A stretch of 64,000 bases of DNA from Acidimicrobiia bacterium (GTDB lineage Bacteria; Actinomycetota; Acidimicrobiia; Acidimicrobiales; AC-14): positions 1 to 64,000 of the forward strand of contig JAHFUR010000007.1 of NCBI GenBank assembly GCA_023264995.1. Reading direction: 5' to 3'. Below the pieces are notes generated by a model, which was not told where the DNA came from, searched no databases, and was given only the letters and a program-made list of their open reading frames with translations. The position numbers and the translations under genes are program-made. Within the stretch, counting starts at the first letter, position 1. Each line of letters starts with the position of its first letter. This document shows, piece by piece, positions 15,299 to 24,080 of the stretch.

Positions 15299-16030
15299 GT
15301 GACCGCCGGCTTCGCCCTGCCCGTGTTCGCGGTGGTGGCCGGCCTCCTGTCGTTCAGCTCGCCGTGCTGCCTACCCCTGCTCCCGGGCTACCTGTCCTAC
15401 GTGTCGGCCCTGCCGGTCTCCGAGCTGGGCGACCGCCAGGCCCGCATGGTGACGCTCCGAGCTGCCCTCCTGTTCGTTGCCGGCTTCACGGCCGTCTTCA
15501 CCGTCCTGGGGGTGGTGGCCCAGCTCCTCGGGTCGGTGTTCCTGTCCAACGGCGGGCCGGTGGTGCGCTGGTTCGGCGTCCCGATCATCGTCCTCGGTCT
15601 GTCGACGATGGGCGTCCTGCGCCTGCCCTTCCTGATGCGGGAGCGGCGGATCGACCTGGCTCGCGTGCCTCGCGGCACAGCCTGGGCCTTCCCGATGGGC
15701 ATGGCCTTCGCCGCCGGCTGGGCGCCCTGCCTCGGCCCGGTGCTGGCGACGATCTACGCGACGGCCGCGGTAAGCGGCACCGCGGTGTGGGGTGCCCTGC
15801 TGCTCGTCCTCTACTCGGCCGGTCTGGGCGTGCCCTTCGTGGCCCTGGCCCTGGGGTTCAACCGGGCCCAGCGCTCGCTGGGCTGGCTGCGCCGCAACGG
15901 CCGGCGGATCGAAGTCGCCGGCGGGGCCCTGCTGGTGGTCGTCGGTTTGCTGTTCGTGACCGGCCGCTGGCAGGGTTACTTCCAGCCCCTGCAACGCTGG
16001 TTTGCCCAGCACGGCTGGCCACCCGTATGA
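15299..16030 (+). CDS. ccdA: CcdA/DsbD-type cytochrome c biogenesis membrane protein
   Basis: 243 residues with six hydrophobic segments. The first helix carries the redox pair in 'GLLSFSSPCCLPLLPGYLSY' and the fourth carries 'FAAGWAPCLGPVLATIY', the conserved Cys-Pro sites of CcdA. The protein passes electrons from cytoplasmic thioredoxin to extracytoplasmic thiol carriers. Its stop overlaps the ATG of the TlpA-like gene (ATGA), which would be the partner on the outer face. Together they reduce apocytochrome c or other exported thiol proteins. No cytochrome assembly genes (resB, resC) are adjacent. Confidence 0.9.
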   Translation: MTAGFALPVFAVVAGLLSFSSPCCLPLLPGYLSYVSALPVSELGDRQARMVTLRAALLFVAGFTAVFTVLGVVAQLLGSVFLSNGGPVVRWFGVPIIVLGLSTMGVLRLPFLMRERRIDLARVPRGTAWAFPMGMAFAAGWAPCLGPVLATIYATAAVSGTAVWGALLLVLYSAGLGVPFVALALGFNRAQRSLGWLRRNGRRIEVAGGALLVVVGLLFVTGRWQGYFQPLQRWFAQHGWPPV

Positions 16031-16629
16031 CCGACCCCTCCGCACCGACCGAGACGCCGGACGTCCTCCCGCCGGTCGTCGCCGGCCTGCGCCGCAGCCG
16101 CAAGGCCCTGTGGATCGCGGTCGCCGTCGCCGTGCCGGTGGCCCTGCTCGTCCTCGCCCTGGCCAATGGCCAGCCGGCCGCCACCCGGGCGGTCAAGTCG
16201 CCCCTCCTCGGCAAGCCGGCGCCGGCGGCCGAGGGCACGACCGTCGACGGCACCCCGGCCAGCCTGGCCGGCCTGAAAGGCAAGTGGGTCGTGGTGAACT
16301 TCTTCGCCACCTGGTGCGTCCCGTGCCGCCAGGAGCACCCCGAGCTCGTCCGGTTCTCCGAGAGCCACCAGGCCGCCGGCGACGCCACTGTCCTGGGCGT
16401 GGTCTACAGCGACAACGCCCAGGCCGTGCAGGAGTTCCGGGCCAAGGAAGGCGGGGCCTGGTCCATGCTCACCGATCCCAAGGGACGGATCGCCCTGGAC
16501 TACGGCGTGGCCGGCGTGCCGGAGTCGTTCCTGGTCAGCCCCGACGGGTTGGTGGTGGCGAAGCTCCTCGGCGGGGTGCGGGCGAGCGACCTCGACCAGC
16601 TTCTCTACCGGGCCAAGGGCGGGCAGTAA
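16027..16629 (+). CDS. TlpA/ResA-like membrane-anchored thiol-disulfide oxidoreductase
   Basis: 200 residues from ATG 16027, which overlaps the ccdA stop. An N-terminal anchor helix near residues 27-48 ('LWIAVAVAVPVALLVLALA') is followed by a thioredoxin fold with the active site 'FFATWCVPCRQEHPELV' near residue 100 and the cis-Pro region 'YGVAGVPESFLVSP'. It should act outside the membrane, taking electrons from CcdA. The ORF track shows it fused to an upstream frame starting at 15280; that part is out of frame with ccdA and is not coding. The last 95 bp overlap the convergent BNR gene. Confidence 0.9.
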   Translation: MTDPSAPTETPDVLPPVVAGLRRSRKALWIAVAVAVPVALLVLALANGQPAATRAVKSPLLGKPAPAAEGTTVDGTPASLAGLKGKWVVVNFFATWCVPCRQEHPELVRFSESHQAAGDATVLGVVYSDNAQAVQEFRAKEGGAWSMLTDPKGRIALDYGVAGVPESFLVSPDGLVVAKLLGGVRASDLDQLLYRAKGGQ

Positions 16630-18052
16630 GCACCGCCCCGAGCATGGCGAGCACCCCGCCGAGCACGGCGACCGGCAGGCGCCGGCCCTGCCCGGCATGG
16701 ACCGCCACCGTGACGCCGAGCAGGTCCACGATGTTGTTGACCCGGTTCCCCCGGCCGGTATCGGGCCAGACCACCGTCACGCTGCCGGGTAGCGACGCCA
16801 CCGCCAGATGGCTGCCGAGCATGACGTTGTCGCCGTTGAACGAACCGACGATCGAGTCGAAGGGGTGGTCGGAGACCGTGGCGGAAGTGAAGGTGGCGCC
16901 ACCGTCGGTCGAGGAGGCGACGACCATCTGGGCGAGGATGTCGTCGGGGTCGTGGCTGCGGTCGTAGAACGCCACGTCGACCCGGCCGTCCGGCGCCACC
17001 CCCAGGCCGGGTAGGAACTGGGCGCCGGCGGCCGGGCCGAGCCGGGTGGGCGGCGACCAGGCGTGGCCGGCGTCGTCGGACCGCGACAGCACGACGTCGG
17101 CGCCGGACTCCCACGTGGCGTAGAGGCGCCCGCGAGCCGAGTCCAGGGCGAAGGCCGGCGCCGGCGCCAGGTCGATGAGGACCCGCTGGGTGGCCTGGAT
17201 GCCGTCGGCCACCGTGGCCGGTGGCCCGAACGTCGCCCCACCGTCGGCGGAGGTCCAGGCGACGACCCGCCAGGGGCCGGGCGGCGGCGGGCCGGGCTGG
17301 CCTTCGTGGCTGGTCTGGTAGGTCACGAGGTCGTTGCCGAGGTCGAGGGCCCCGACGACCACCCGCCCTCCGGGCCCCGCCACCAGGGCGGGCTGCACGG
17401 CCAGGCGGCTCGGCTCGCTGACCGTGACCGGCCGGGCGAAGGTGCGCCCGCCGTCGTCGGAGCGGGCCACCACGAGGGGGTTCGGCGGCGGGCCGAACCC
17501 CAAGGGCTTCGTGGCCCGCTCCTCGCCGGCCTGGATCCACGCCGCCACCACCCGCCGGCCCTCGACGGCCAGCCGGGGCTCGAAGGTCAGCGGCCCACTG
17601 ACCCGCACCGGCGGGCCATCGGGCGCCAACTCGGTCGTAAACCGCTGGAGCCAGAGGCCGGTGGGCAGGTTGAACGGGCCGCCGGTGGGCGTGTAGAGGA
17701 CGAGCAGGTTCCCGTCGCCGTCGAAGGCCAGGTCGGGCCAGAAGCAGTTGTCGGCCCCCGGCGCCAGGGGCAGGTCGAGCCGGCGCCAGGCCTCGCCGCC
17801 GGTCGTCGACGCCGAGACGTGGCACTGGAGGTGGGGAGCGTCGACCCGGCTGGCGACGACCAGGGTGCCGGGCCGCCGGGGGTCAGCGACGATCACGGGC
17901 GAGGTGTTGACGTTGATGGCCTGCTGGGGGTCGTCGCTCACGGCCTGGGTCGGCCCGGCCTGCAGCGACGCCGGGCGGTCCTGCCCGCCGAACATGGCGA
18001 TGCCGACGCCGGCGACCAGCACGGCGATGGCGAGGCCCCTCCGGCGGTTCAC
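16535..18052 (-). CDS. sialidase-fold (BNR/Asp-box) surface protein with two terminal membrane helices
   Basis: 505 residues from GTG 18052 ('VNRRRGLAIAVLVAGVGIAMF'), the first in-frame start after the upstream gene ends. An N-terminal signal anchor is followed by a beta-propeller with repeated Asp-box-like elements: 'SDDGGRTFARPV', 'SADGGATFGPPA', 'SDDAGHAWSPPT', 'STDGGATFTSAT'. A second hydrophobic segment near the C-terminus ('LPVAVLGGVLAMLGAVLTA') and a basic tail suggest anchoring at both ends. Sialidase activity is doubtful, because Asp-box propellers have many roles and no Arg triad could be recognised. It starts 34 bp after the giant beta-helix gene, so the two are probably co-expressed. 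Confidence 0.78.
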   Translation of the reverse strand: MNRRRGLAIAVLVAGVGIAMFGGQDRPASLQAGPTQAVSDDPQQAINVNTSPVIVADPRRPGTLVVASRVDAPHLQCHVSASTTGGEAWRRLDLPLAPGADNCFWPDLAFDGDGNLLVLYTPTGGPFNLPTGLWLQRFTTELAPDGPPVRVSGPLTFEPRLAVEGRRVVAAWIQAGEERATKPLGFGPPPNPLVVARSDDGGRTFARPVTVSEPSRLAVQPALVAGPGGRVVVGALDLGNDLVTYQTSHEGQPGPPPPGPWRVVAWTSADGGATFGPPATVADGIQATQRVLIDLAPAPAFALDSARGRLYATWESGADVVLSRSDDAGHAWSPPTRLGPAAGAQFLPGLGVAPDGRVDVAFYDRSHDPDDILAQMVVASSTDGGATFTSATVSDHPFDSIVGSFNGDNVMLGSHLAVASLPGSVTVVWPDTGRGNRVNNIVDLLGVTVAVHAGQGRRLPVAVLGGVLAMLGAVLTARPWPGREAGRGRSPAPRRGASPPPTRRG

Positions 18053-18086
18053 CGGACGGACGCTACTGAACCCTCGAGGGCCGACT

Positions 18087-21000
18087 TCAGGAGGTGGCGC
18101 GTTCGGGCCGGTAGCGGAAGTAGGCCCACAGGCCGACGGAGATGCCACCGAAGATCAGGAACAGGGCGACGACCCCGACCGTCACCTGCCCGGTGGTGTG
18201 GCCGACGTACCCGCTGCTCGGGGCGAACAGGACGTGGACGGCTGCGAACACGCCCATGAACAGCAGCACGGCCCAGACGACGCGGTTCCAGTCGATCACC
18301 TTCCGCCCGTCGAGGAAGCGCATCGGCAGCATGGCGACGGCCAAGCCCTCGACGCCCCACAGGAAGATCAGGACCAGGCACGCCTCCGCCCCGACCCACC
18401 ACACGCTGGCGCCGGGGCGAGCGGCGGCGTTGGCGACGGGGATGCGGACCAGCCAGGCCCCGACGCTCAGCGCGAGCGCCCAGATCCAGTTGGCGGCGGT
18501 AAGGCGGCCCTGGGTCTCCCGGCTGAGCGCGCTGGCGAAGGCCAGGCCGGCCAGCGCGCCGTACATATACCCGGGCTGGAAGTGGAAGGCCCGGGACAGG
18601 GCCACCATGATGATCGACACCACCACAGTGCCGGGCAGGAAGTTGAGGGTGCCCCACTCACCCGTGCTGCGGTGGATGCCGATGGCGGCCGGCAGGCTGA
18701 AGCCGAGGCTCATCACCAAGAGGGCCACGGTGAAGCCGATGACGAGCACCGCGCTGGTCAGGTTGAGCCCGAAGTCGGGGCTGAGGAAACCGATGACGAT
18801 GGCGGTCAGGACGGTGAGCCCGAGGAAGGTGGCGATGCGGCTCGCCCGGGTGCCGGCGCCGACCACGCGCGCCGGGAGGCGGAACCACCCTCGGATCTCG
18901 TCGTAGTTCTCCTCGACGGTGGAGTTGAACAGCTCGAAGGGGAACGCGAAGAGAACGATGAGGGCGACGGCAACGATGGCGCTGGTGGCCAACTGGGACA
19001 GGTCGAGGGAGACCTGGTCGGGCCGGTTCAGCGAGGTGACGAAGGCGCTCCGGTGGACGTCGGACTTGGTCACGACGAAGGCCGATGAGGCACGCACCGG
19101 CCCACCGGACGGCCGGCAGGCGGAGGTCACCCGGTGCTGGCCGGGCTCGGCGTCGCCCGGCACCGAGAGGTGGCCGACGCCGACCGAACCGGCCGCGTTC
19201 GGCGTGTCGGAGCCGATCCGGACGCCGTCGAAGAAGAAGTAGACGGTCGGGCACCCGGTGTAGCCGTCGCCGGAGACGTCGAGGGCCACACCCGCCGGCC
19301 CCGACCGTTCGCCGCGTGGGTTCACCGCATCGAGCGAGGCCGCGGGTGGCGCGGTGGTCGGCGGCGCCGGCGCGGTCGTGGTGGTGGCGGGCGGGCGCGT
19401 CGTGGTCGTGGCCGGGGGGGCGGTCGTCGACGCCGGCACCGTGGTCGGGGCACTGGTCGAGGTCTCAGCCGGCGGGGCGGTCGTCGGCGGTGTCGTCGGC
19501 GCGGCCGTGGTCGCGGTCGGCGGGGTCGCGGTCGTGGTCGGGGTGACGGCGGGCGGCGCCGTGGTGGCCGTCGTGGTCGTTCCGGGCGGGAGGCTGGTGG
19601 TGGTCTGGCTGACCGTCGTCGATGTGGTCGACGGCGGCGTTGTGGTGGTCGTCGGGGGGATGGTCGTGTCGATGGTCGGCGGGGGAGTATCCGGGCCGGG
19701 GTCCACGGTGGTCGTCGTCGTGCTGGTGGTCGTCGTGCTGGTGGTCGTGGAGGTGGTGCTGACCGGGATGGTCGTCGACGTGGTCGTGGTCGGCGCGCTC
19801 GTCGTCGTCGTGCCGAGGACGGTGACGGTCTCGCTTGCGTCGCCGCACACGCCCGGCACCACGCGGTTGTTGGCGTCGCCGTTGTAGGTCGCGATCCATC
19901 GGTAGGTCCCGGGCGCGGGGGCGGTGAAGGCGCCGGACACTGCCGCGCCGCCGGCAGTGAGCGGGTTGGTGCTGGTGTAGATCGGCGCCGCCCCGCAACT
20001 GGGGTCGGTGGCGCCGTACAGGCGGAACGTGACCGTGCCCGTCGGGTTGAACCCGCCGGCCACCTTGGCGGTGTCGACCATGGGCTGGCCGGGCATCGCC
20101 GTCAACGAGCTCTGCGTCGAGATCGTCGGAACGGCCAATGTCACGACGACGGTCTCGGACGGGTCGCCACAGGCGCCGCCCGCTGGGTTGTTGTTGGCGT
20201 CACCGGGATAGGAGGCGACCCAGCGGTAGGTGCCGGGCGTGGCGGTGGTGAAGGAGCCTGACGCGTAGGTGCCATTGCCCGAAACCGGCGCGGTCGTGAC
20301 GAGGAGCGGCGGGTTGGTACAAGTCGGGTCGGTGGGGCCGAAGAGGCGGAAGGTGAGGGTGCCTCCGGGGTTGAAGCCGTTGGCCAGGGTGGCCGAGTCG
20401 CTGAGGACGCCGCCGACCGGCACCGACGCCGAAGCCACTGTCGTGAGCGCCGGCACCGCTTTCCCGATCACGACCTGCTCGTTGGCGTCGCCACAGGCAC
20501 CGCTCACCGGCGCGTTCCCCGCGTCACCGGAGTAGGCCGCGACCCAGCGGTAGGTGCCGAGCGCGGTCGGTGTGAACGGGTCCGACGTCACGGCCCCGTT
20601 GCCGGCAACGGGCTTGGTGCTGGAGAACACCGGGGCGCCGGCACAGGAGGCGTTGTCTGGCCCGAAGAGCCGGAAGACGAGCGTGCCCGACGGCCGGGAC
20701 CCGCCGGCGATGGTGGCGACGTCGGTGATGGGCTGGCCGATGGGGCCGTTGGGAGAGGCGGTGGTGGTCAGCGTGGGCGTGGCGATCCGGATGATCGTGA
20801 CGGCCTCGTTCGGGTCGTTGCAGCTTCCCTGTACCGAGGTGTTACGGCTGTCGCCCCCGTACCGGGCCACCCAGCGGTAGACGCCTGGAGCGGTGGGCGT
20901 GAACGCGGCCGAGTCGTACGCACCGTTGCCGGCGACGGCCACGGTGGAGGTGAACGGCGGCGAGGACGATGCACACGTGGCGTCGTCGGGCCCGTAGAGG

Positions 21001-23237
21001 GTGAAGACGACCGACCCGGTCGGGCCGTCGCCGCCGGCGACGTTGGCGGTGTCGTGGACCGTGCCACCGATGAGCACGTTGGCCGAAGCCGTCGTGGACA
21101 TGGTCGGAGCGGTCAAGGTCGTGGCCGGCGCCGAGAGCTCGGACGTGTTCTTGACCGGGTCGGTGGCCGTGGCGGTGATGAGCCGCTGGGCCGCGGCTGG
21201 GAGGGCGACGGCCACGTTGGTGAAGGTGGCAACCCCGGAGCCGTTCGTGTGGACGGTGGTGGTGCCGAGTGGCGTTTCCCCTTCGCCGAAGCCCGAGGGG
21301 TCGGCGGCGGTGTTGGCGAAGAGCTCGACGGTGTAGTCGGTGTTGGCAACGCTCGAGAGCGTGCCGGATACGAGCAGGCTGGTGCCCGACCGGACCGCGC
21401 CGGTGAGGACCGGGAAGTTCTGGCGCAGGTTGGGGCCGCCGTCGACGTCGCCGGCGTCGTTGGCCGTGACGCCGTCGGACCCGAGGTCGATCCCGAGGAG
21501 CCCGTTGTCGTGGATCCGGTTCCCGCGAAGGAGGTTGTTGGTCCCGACGACGACCTCGACACCGTTCCCGCTGTTGTAGGCGATCGTGTTGTCGATGACA
21601 TCCGGGAAGGACGACCCGATGGATACACCGGCGCCGACGTTGCCGAGGTTCTCGCCGCCGGCGCCGACACCGATGAAGTTGTTCTGGATGGTGTCGTCGG
21701 TGCCCGCATCGAAGAGCCCAGCGAGGACGCCCTCCGAGTCGCCGTTGGCCGAGATGTAGTTGCCCAGCGCCGGGCTCTTCCCCCCGACGTGGGTGCCGGT
21801 GCCGCAGTCGACGGTGATACCGCCGCCGAGGTTGCCGCGGCGCAGGGCAGCGGCGCGGTCGGTGCCTATCCGGTTGCCCTCGACGGTGGTGCCGCTGGGG
21901 TCGGGGATCGGCGTGCCGTCGCCGAACCCGCAGGCCAGGTTGAGGCCGGCACCGACGTTGGCGGAGAGCACGTTGCCGGCGGACCCGGCGCCCCCGATCT
22001 GCGCGTCGGTGGTGGCTTCGAGCCGGATGCCGTTGCGCCAGTTGCCGTTGGCGGCGCCGGTGCTGCCCAGGCCGATCGAGTTGCCCTGGACGGTGAGCGT
22101 GCCGACGAACCGGGCATCGATGCCGTCGCTGCCGTTGTCGACGATCACGTTGCCCTCGCCGGCGCCGGCGCCACCGATGGTGATCATCGTGCTGCCGGAG
22201 ATCCGGATGCCGTCGCTCTCGTTGCCCAGGCCCGTCGCGGTGCCGGCGGCATCTGTGCCGATCATGTTGGCCCGCACGATCGAGCCGCCGGCATTCTCGA
22301 GGGTGATCCCTGCGCCGAAGTTGCCGGCGATGACATTGCCGGCGCCGACGGCCCCGATGACGTTGCCCGGGCTGTCCTCGATCACGATGCCGGTGTTGTT
22401 CCCTATGGCCACGGAGCCGGTCTTGTTGGTGCCGACGAAGTTGCCGAGGATCGAGTTGCCGGTGGTCGTGGAGTCGATGTAGATGCCGAAGGACTGGTTG
22501 GCGGAGATGACGTTCCGGTCGGCCGGGTCAGAGCCGCCGATGCGGTTCCCGCCGGCGCTGACCCCCACGTAGACCCCGCTACCACTGTTGGGGGCGGCCG
22601 CGGTCCCCGCTGAGTCGAGGCCGATCAGGTTGCCGGCGACCACGTTGTCCGAGCCGCTGACCGCCACCCCGTCGTCGAAGTTGTTGGAGATGACGTTGCC
22701 CCGGCCCACGGTGTTCCTCGCCCCGGTGACCGCCACGCCGGTCCCGTTGGCATCGGCGCTGCCCCCGAGGTCGAGACCCACGTAGTTCCCAGTGACGGTG
22801 TTGCCATCGGATCCCAGGACGATGGCCCGGGTGAAGCCGACCAGCGACATGCGGGTGACCGTCGACCCCCCCGAGCCGGCATCGAACACCAGGCCGTCGG
22901 GCCCGAGCCCCTCGCAGTCGCAGACGCCCACGAGCTGGACACCGGGGCCGCTGACGCCGGTCTGGGCCCCGTTGATGATCACCGGGGTGGTGATCGGTGG
23001 GAGCGCGTCGTAGATGTAGATCACCGGCGTCGGCGGGAGCTCCATGGTGAAATCGGGCACGAAGGCGAACCGGATCTCGTCGATGACGGGCGTCCCGTTC
23101 GCCTCGAGGATCGCGGCCCGCAGTGACCCGGGCCCGGAGTCGCCCGTGTTCGTCACGAGGATGACGTTGATGTCGGCGCGCGAGAAGACCTCGTGGGCCA
23201 AGAGGAGAGCCCCGGCCACGACCAGTGCGAAGGCCAT
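18087..23237 (-). CDS. giant modular surface protein: beta-helix, four Ig-like repeats, Thr-rich stalk, polytopic membrane domain
   Basis: 1716 residues. An N-terminal signal segment is followed by 'VTNTGDSGPGSLRAAILEAN', the start typical of secreted right-handed beta-helix proteins. The helix runs to about residue 650 with many N-rich rungs ('NVISANQSFGIYI', 'NTVTGNYVGLDLGG'). Four Ig-like repeats of ~108 residues, each with conserved Cys and 'YRWVA.Y.GDA.N' motifs, fill ~709-1135. A Thr/Pro/Ala-rich linker spans ~1135-1300, and a further beta domain ~1300-1400 contains 'GCPTVYFFFDGVRIG'. The last ~300 residues have about eight hydrophobic helices. The architecture suggests an adhesin or exopolymer-binding protein displayed on a stalk with an integral membrane base. 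The function of the base is unknown. Confidence 0.85.
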   Translation of the reverse strand: MAFALVVAGALLLAHEVFSRADINVILVTNTGDSGPGSLRAAILEANGTPVIDEIRFAFVPDFTMELPPTPVIYIYDALPPITTPVIINGAQTGVSGPGVQLVGVCDCEGLGPDGLVFDAGSGGSTVTRMSLVGFTRAIVLGSDGNTVTGNYVGLDLGGSADANGTGVAVTGARNTVGRGNVISNNFDDGVAVSGSDNVVAGNLIGLDSAGTAAAPNSGSGVYVGVSAGGNRIGGSDPADRNVISANQSFGIYIDSTTTGNSILGNFVGTNKTGSVAIGNNTGIVIEDSPGNVIGAVGAGNVIAGNFGAGITLENAGGSIVRANMIGTDAAGTATGLGNESDGIRISGSTMITIGGAGAGEGNVIVDNGSDGIDARFVGTLTVQGNSIGLGSTGAANGNWRNGIRLEATTDAQIGGAGSAGNVLSANVGAGLNLACGFGDGTPIPDPSGTTVEGNRIGTDRAAALRRGNLGGGITVDCGTGTHVGGKSPALGNYISANGDSEGVLAGLFDAGTDDTIQNNFIGVGAGGENLGNVGAGVSIGSSFPDVIDNTIAYNSGNGVEVVVGTNNLLRGNRIHDNGLLGIDLGSDGVTANDAGDVDGGPNLRQNFPVLTGAVRSGTSLLVSGTLSSVANTDYTVELFANTAADPSGFGEGETPLGTTTVHTNGSGVATFTNVAVALPAAAQRLITATATDPVKNTSELSAPATTLTAPTMSTTASANVLIGGTVHDTANVAGGDGPTGSVVFTLYGPDDATCASSSPPFTSTVAVAGNGAYDSAAFTPTAPGVYRWVARYGGDSRNTSVQGSCNDPNEAVTIIRIATPTLTTTASPNGPIGQPITDVATIAGGSRPSGTLVFRLFGPDNASCAGAPVFSSTKPVAGNGAVTSDPFTPTALGTYRWVAAYSGDAGNAPVSGACGDANEQVVIGKAVPALTTVASASVPVGGVLSDSATLANGFNPGGTLTFRLFGPTDPTCTNPPLLVTTAPVSGNGTYASGSFTTATPGTYRWVASYPGDANNNPAGGACGDPSETVVVTLAVPTISTQSSLTAMPGQPMVDTAKVAGGFNPTGTVTFRLYGATDPSCGAAPIYTSTNPLTAGGAAVSGAFTAPAPGTYRWIATYNGDANNRVVPGVCGDASETVTVLGTTTTSAPTTTTSTTIPVSTTSTTTSTTTTSTTTTTVDPGPDTPPPTIDTTIPPTTTTTPPSTTSTTVSQTTTSLPPGTTTTATTAPPAVTPTTTATPPTATTAAPTTPPTTAPPAETSTSAPTTVPASTTAPPATTTTRPPATTTTAPAPPTTAPPAASLDAVNPRGERSGPAGVALDVSGDGYTGCPTVYFFFDGVRIGSDTPNAAGSVGVGHLSVPGDAEPGQHRVTSACRPSGGPVRASSAFVVTKSDVHRSAFVTSLNRPDQVSLDLSQLATSAIVAVALIVLFAFPFELFNSTVEENYDEIRGWFRLPARVVGAGTRASRIATFLGLTVLTAIVIGFLSPDFGLNLTSAVLVIGFTVALLVMSLGFSLPAAIGIHRSTGEWGTLNFLPGTVVVSIIMVALSRAFHFQPGYMYGALAGLAFASALSRETQGRLTAANWIWALALSVGAWLVRIPVANAAARPGASVWWVGAEACLVLIFLWGVEGLAVAMLPMRFLDGRKVIDWNRVVWAVLLFMGVFAAVHVLFAPSSGYVGHTTGQVTVGVVALFLIFGGISVGLWAYFRYRPERATS
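19345..19830. repeat. low-complexity tract encoding the Thr-rich stalk
   Basis: About 490 bp of ACC/ACG/GTC-type codon repetition (read on the minus strand) encode runs such as 'TTTSTTIPVSTTSTTTSTTT' and then Pro/Ala/Thr mixtures. It is likely to vary in length between strains by slippage or recombination and is a probable site of O-glycosylation. Confidence 0.85.
19815..21115. repeat. four tandem ~325-bp repeats encoding Ig-like domains
   Basis: The region holds four diverged copies at a period of ~320-330 bp. Landmarks are the codons for 'CGDASETV', 'CGDPSETV', 'CGDANEQV' and 'CNDPNEAV', near 19835, 20160, 20485 and 20805. Each copy encodes one domain with two conserved Cys, presumably a disulfide. 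Confidence 0.85.
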
Positions 23238-23324
23238 CTGGATGACCCTCGTGCGGCGGCGCGTTGTCAGTGTGCTTCGGATCCGGGGGACATTACCGGT
23301 ACGGCAGGGGGCTCCAGGACCGCC

Positions 23325-24065
23325 CTAGCGGGTGATGAGCTGGGCCAGCTCACCGATGGCCACGACCGCGGGCGCGGCCGGGTCGGCGTCGATGGCGGCA
23401 ATGCCGAGGTGGTCGGCGTCCTCGATGGCCCGGTCCTCGGGGACGGTGAACATCTCCACGCCCAGCTCCTCGCCGATGCGCTTGGCGTCGACATCGCTCA
23501 CCGTGCGGTTCGAGATGCCGATGATCCGCTTCACGCCCAGCTCTTCGGCCAGGCGACAGGCCCGCCGGGCGATCTCCACCGACTTCGCGCTGCCCTCGGT
23601 GACCGCCAGTACGACGTCGTCCGGGCCGGGCTTGGCCCAGATCAGGTCGTTCAGACCGGCCTCGAGGTCGGCCAGCACGATGCGGTCGTCGGCCGGCAGC
23701 TCGCCGAAGAACTGGCGGGTGGTGTTGTGCGACCCGCAGCACAGGCAGGCATTGGACGGGCGCTCGATCTTGCCGGTGGCCACCAGGCGGATGCCCTCGG
23801 GGGCATCGATGCCGTAGCGGTCGAGCAGGACCTCGGCCTCGATCTTGGGGTCCTTGTGAGTGTGGCCGGCGTCGATGAGGGCGTTGAGGATGGGGCTCAT
23901 CGACTCGACCTCCTCCCGAAGGACACCGAGGGAGATGCCCAGGTTGGGGTTGGGGTCGCAGTCGAGGGCCACCACCTTGTGCCCCTGGCGGGCCAGGTGG
24001 CGGGCCAGGGCGCCGGAGATCGTGCTCTTGCCCGAGCCCCCCTTGCCACAGACGGCGATCTTCAT
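23325..24065 (-). CDS. CooC/MinD-like P-loop ATPase with Cys pair
   Basis: 246 residues. The N-terminus 'MKIAVCGKGGSGKSTISGAL' has the deviant Walker A with two lysines found in MinD/NifH/CooC proteins, followed by 'VVALDCDPNPNLGISLG'. The motif 'ACLCCGSHNTT' near residue 115 resembles the Cys pair that CooC dimers use to bind metal. CooC helps insert nickel into carbon monoxide dehydrogenase. No CODH genes are visible here, so the client is unknown. The ATG has a clear SD (AGGAGG). The gene lies 15 bp after a second ATPase of the same type and downstream of cobO, which suggests a metal or corrinoid cofactor role (inference). Confidence 0.82.
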   Translation of the reverse strand: MKIAVCGKGGSGKSTISGALARHLARQGHKVVALDCDPNPNLGISLGVLREEVESMSPILNALIDAGHTHKDPKIEAEVLLDRYGIDAPEGIRLVATGKIERPSNACLCCGSHNTTRQFFGELPADDRIVLADLEAGLNDLIWAKPGPDDVVLAVTEGSAKSVEIARRACRLAEELGVKRIIGISNRTVSDVDAKRIGEELGVEMFTVPEDRAIEDADHLGIAAIDADPAAPAVVAIGELAQLITR

Positions 24066-24080
24066 ACCGGTACCTCCTGG

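Noticed and set aside
15280-16026. Long plus-strand ORF (449 aa) fusing sequence under ccdA to the TlpA-like protein
   Set aside because: The first half is an out-of-frame shadow of ccdA; the TlpA gene starts at ATG 16027 in an ATGA overlap.
19345-21115. Possible CRISPR or satellite array
   Set aside because: The repeats are in-frame protein-domain repeats and Thr codons, without identical repeats and unique spacers.
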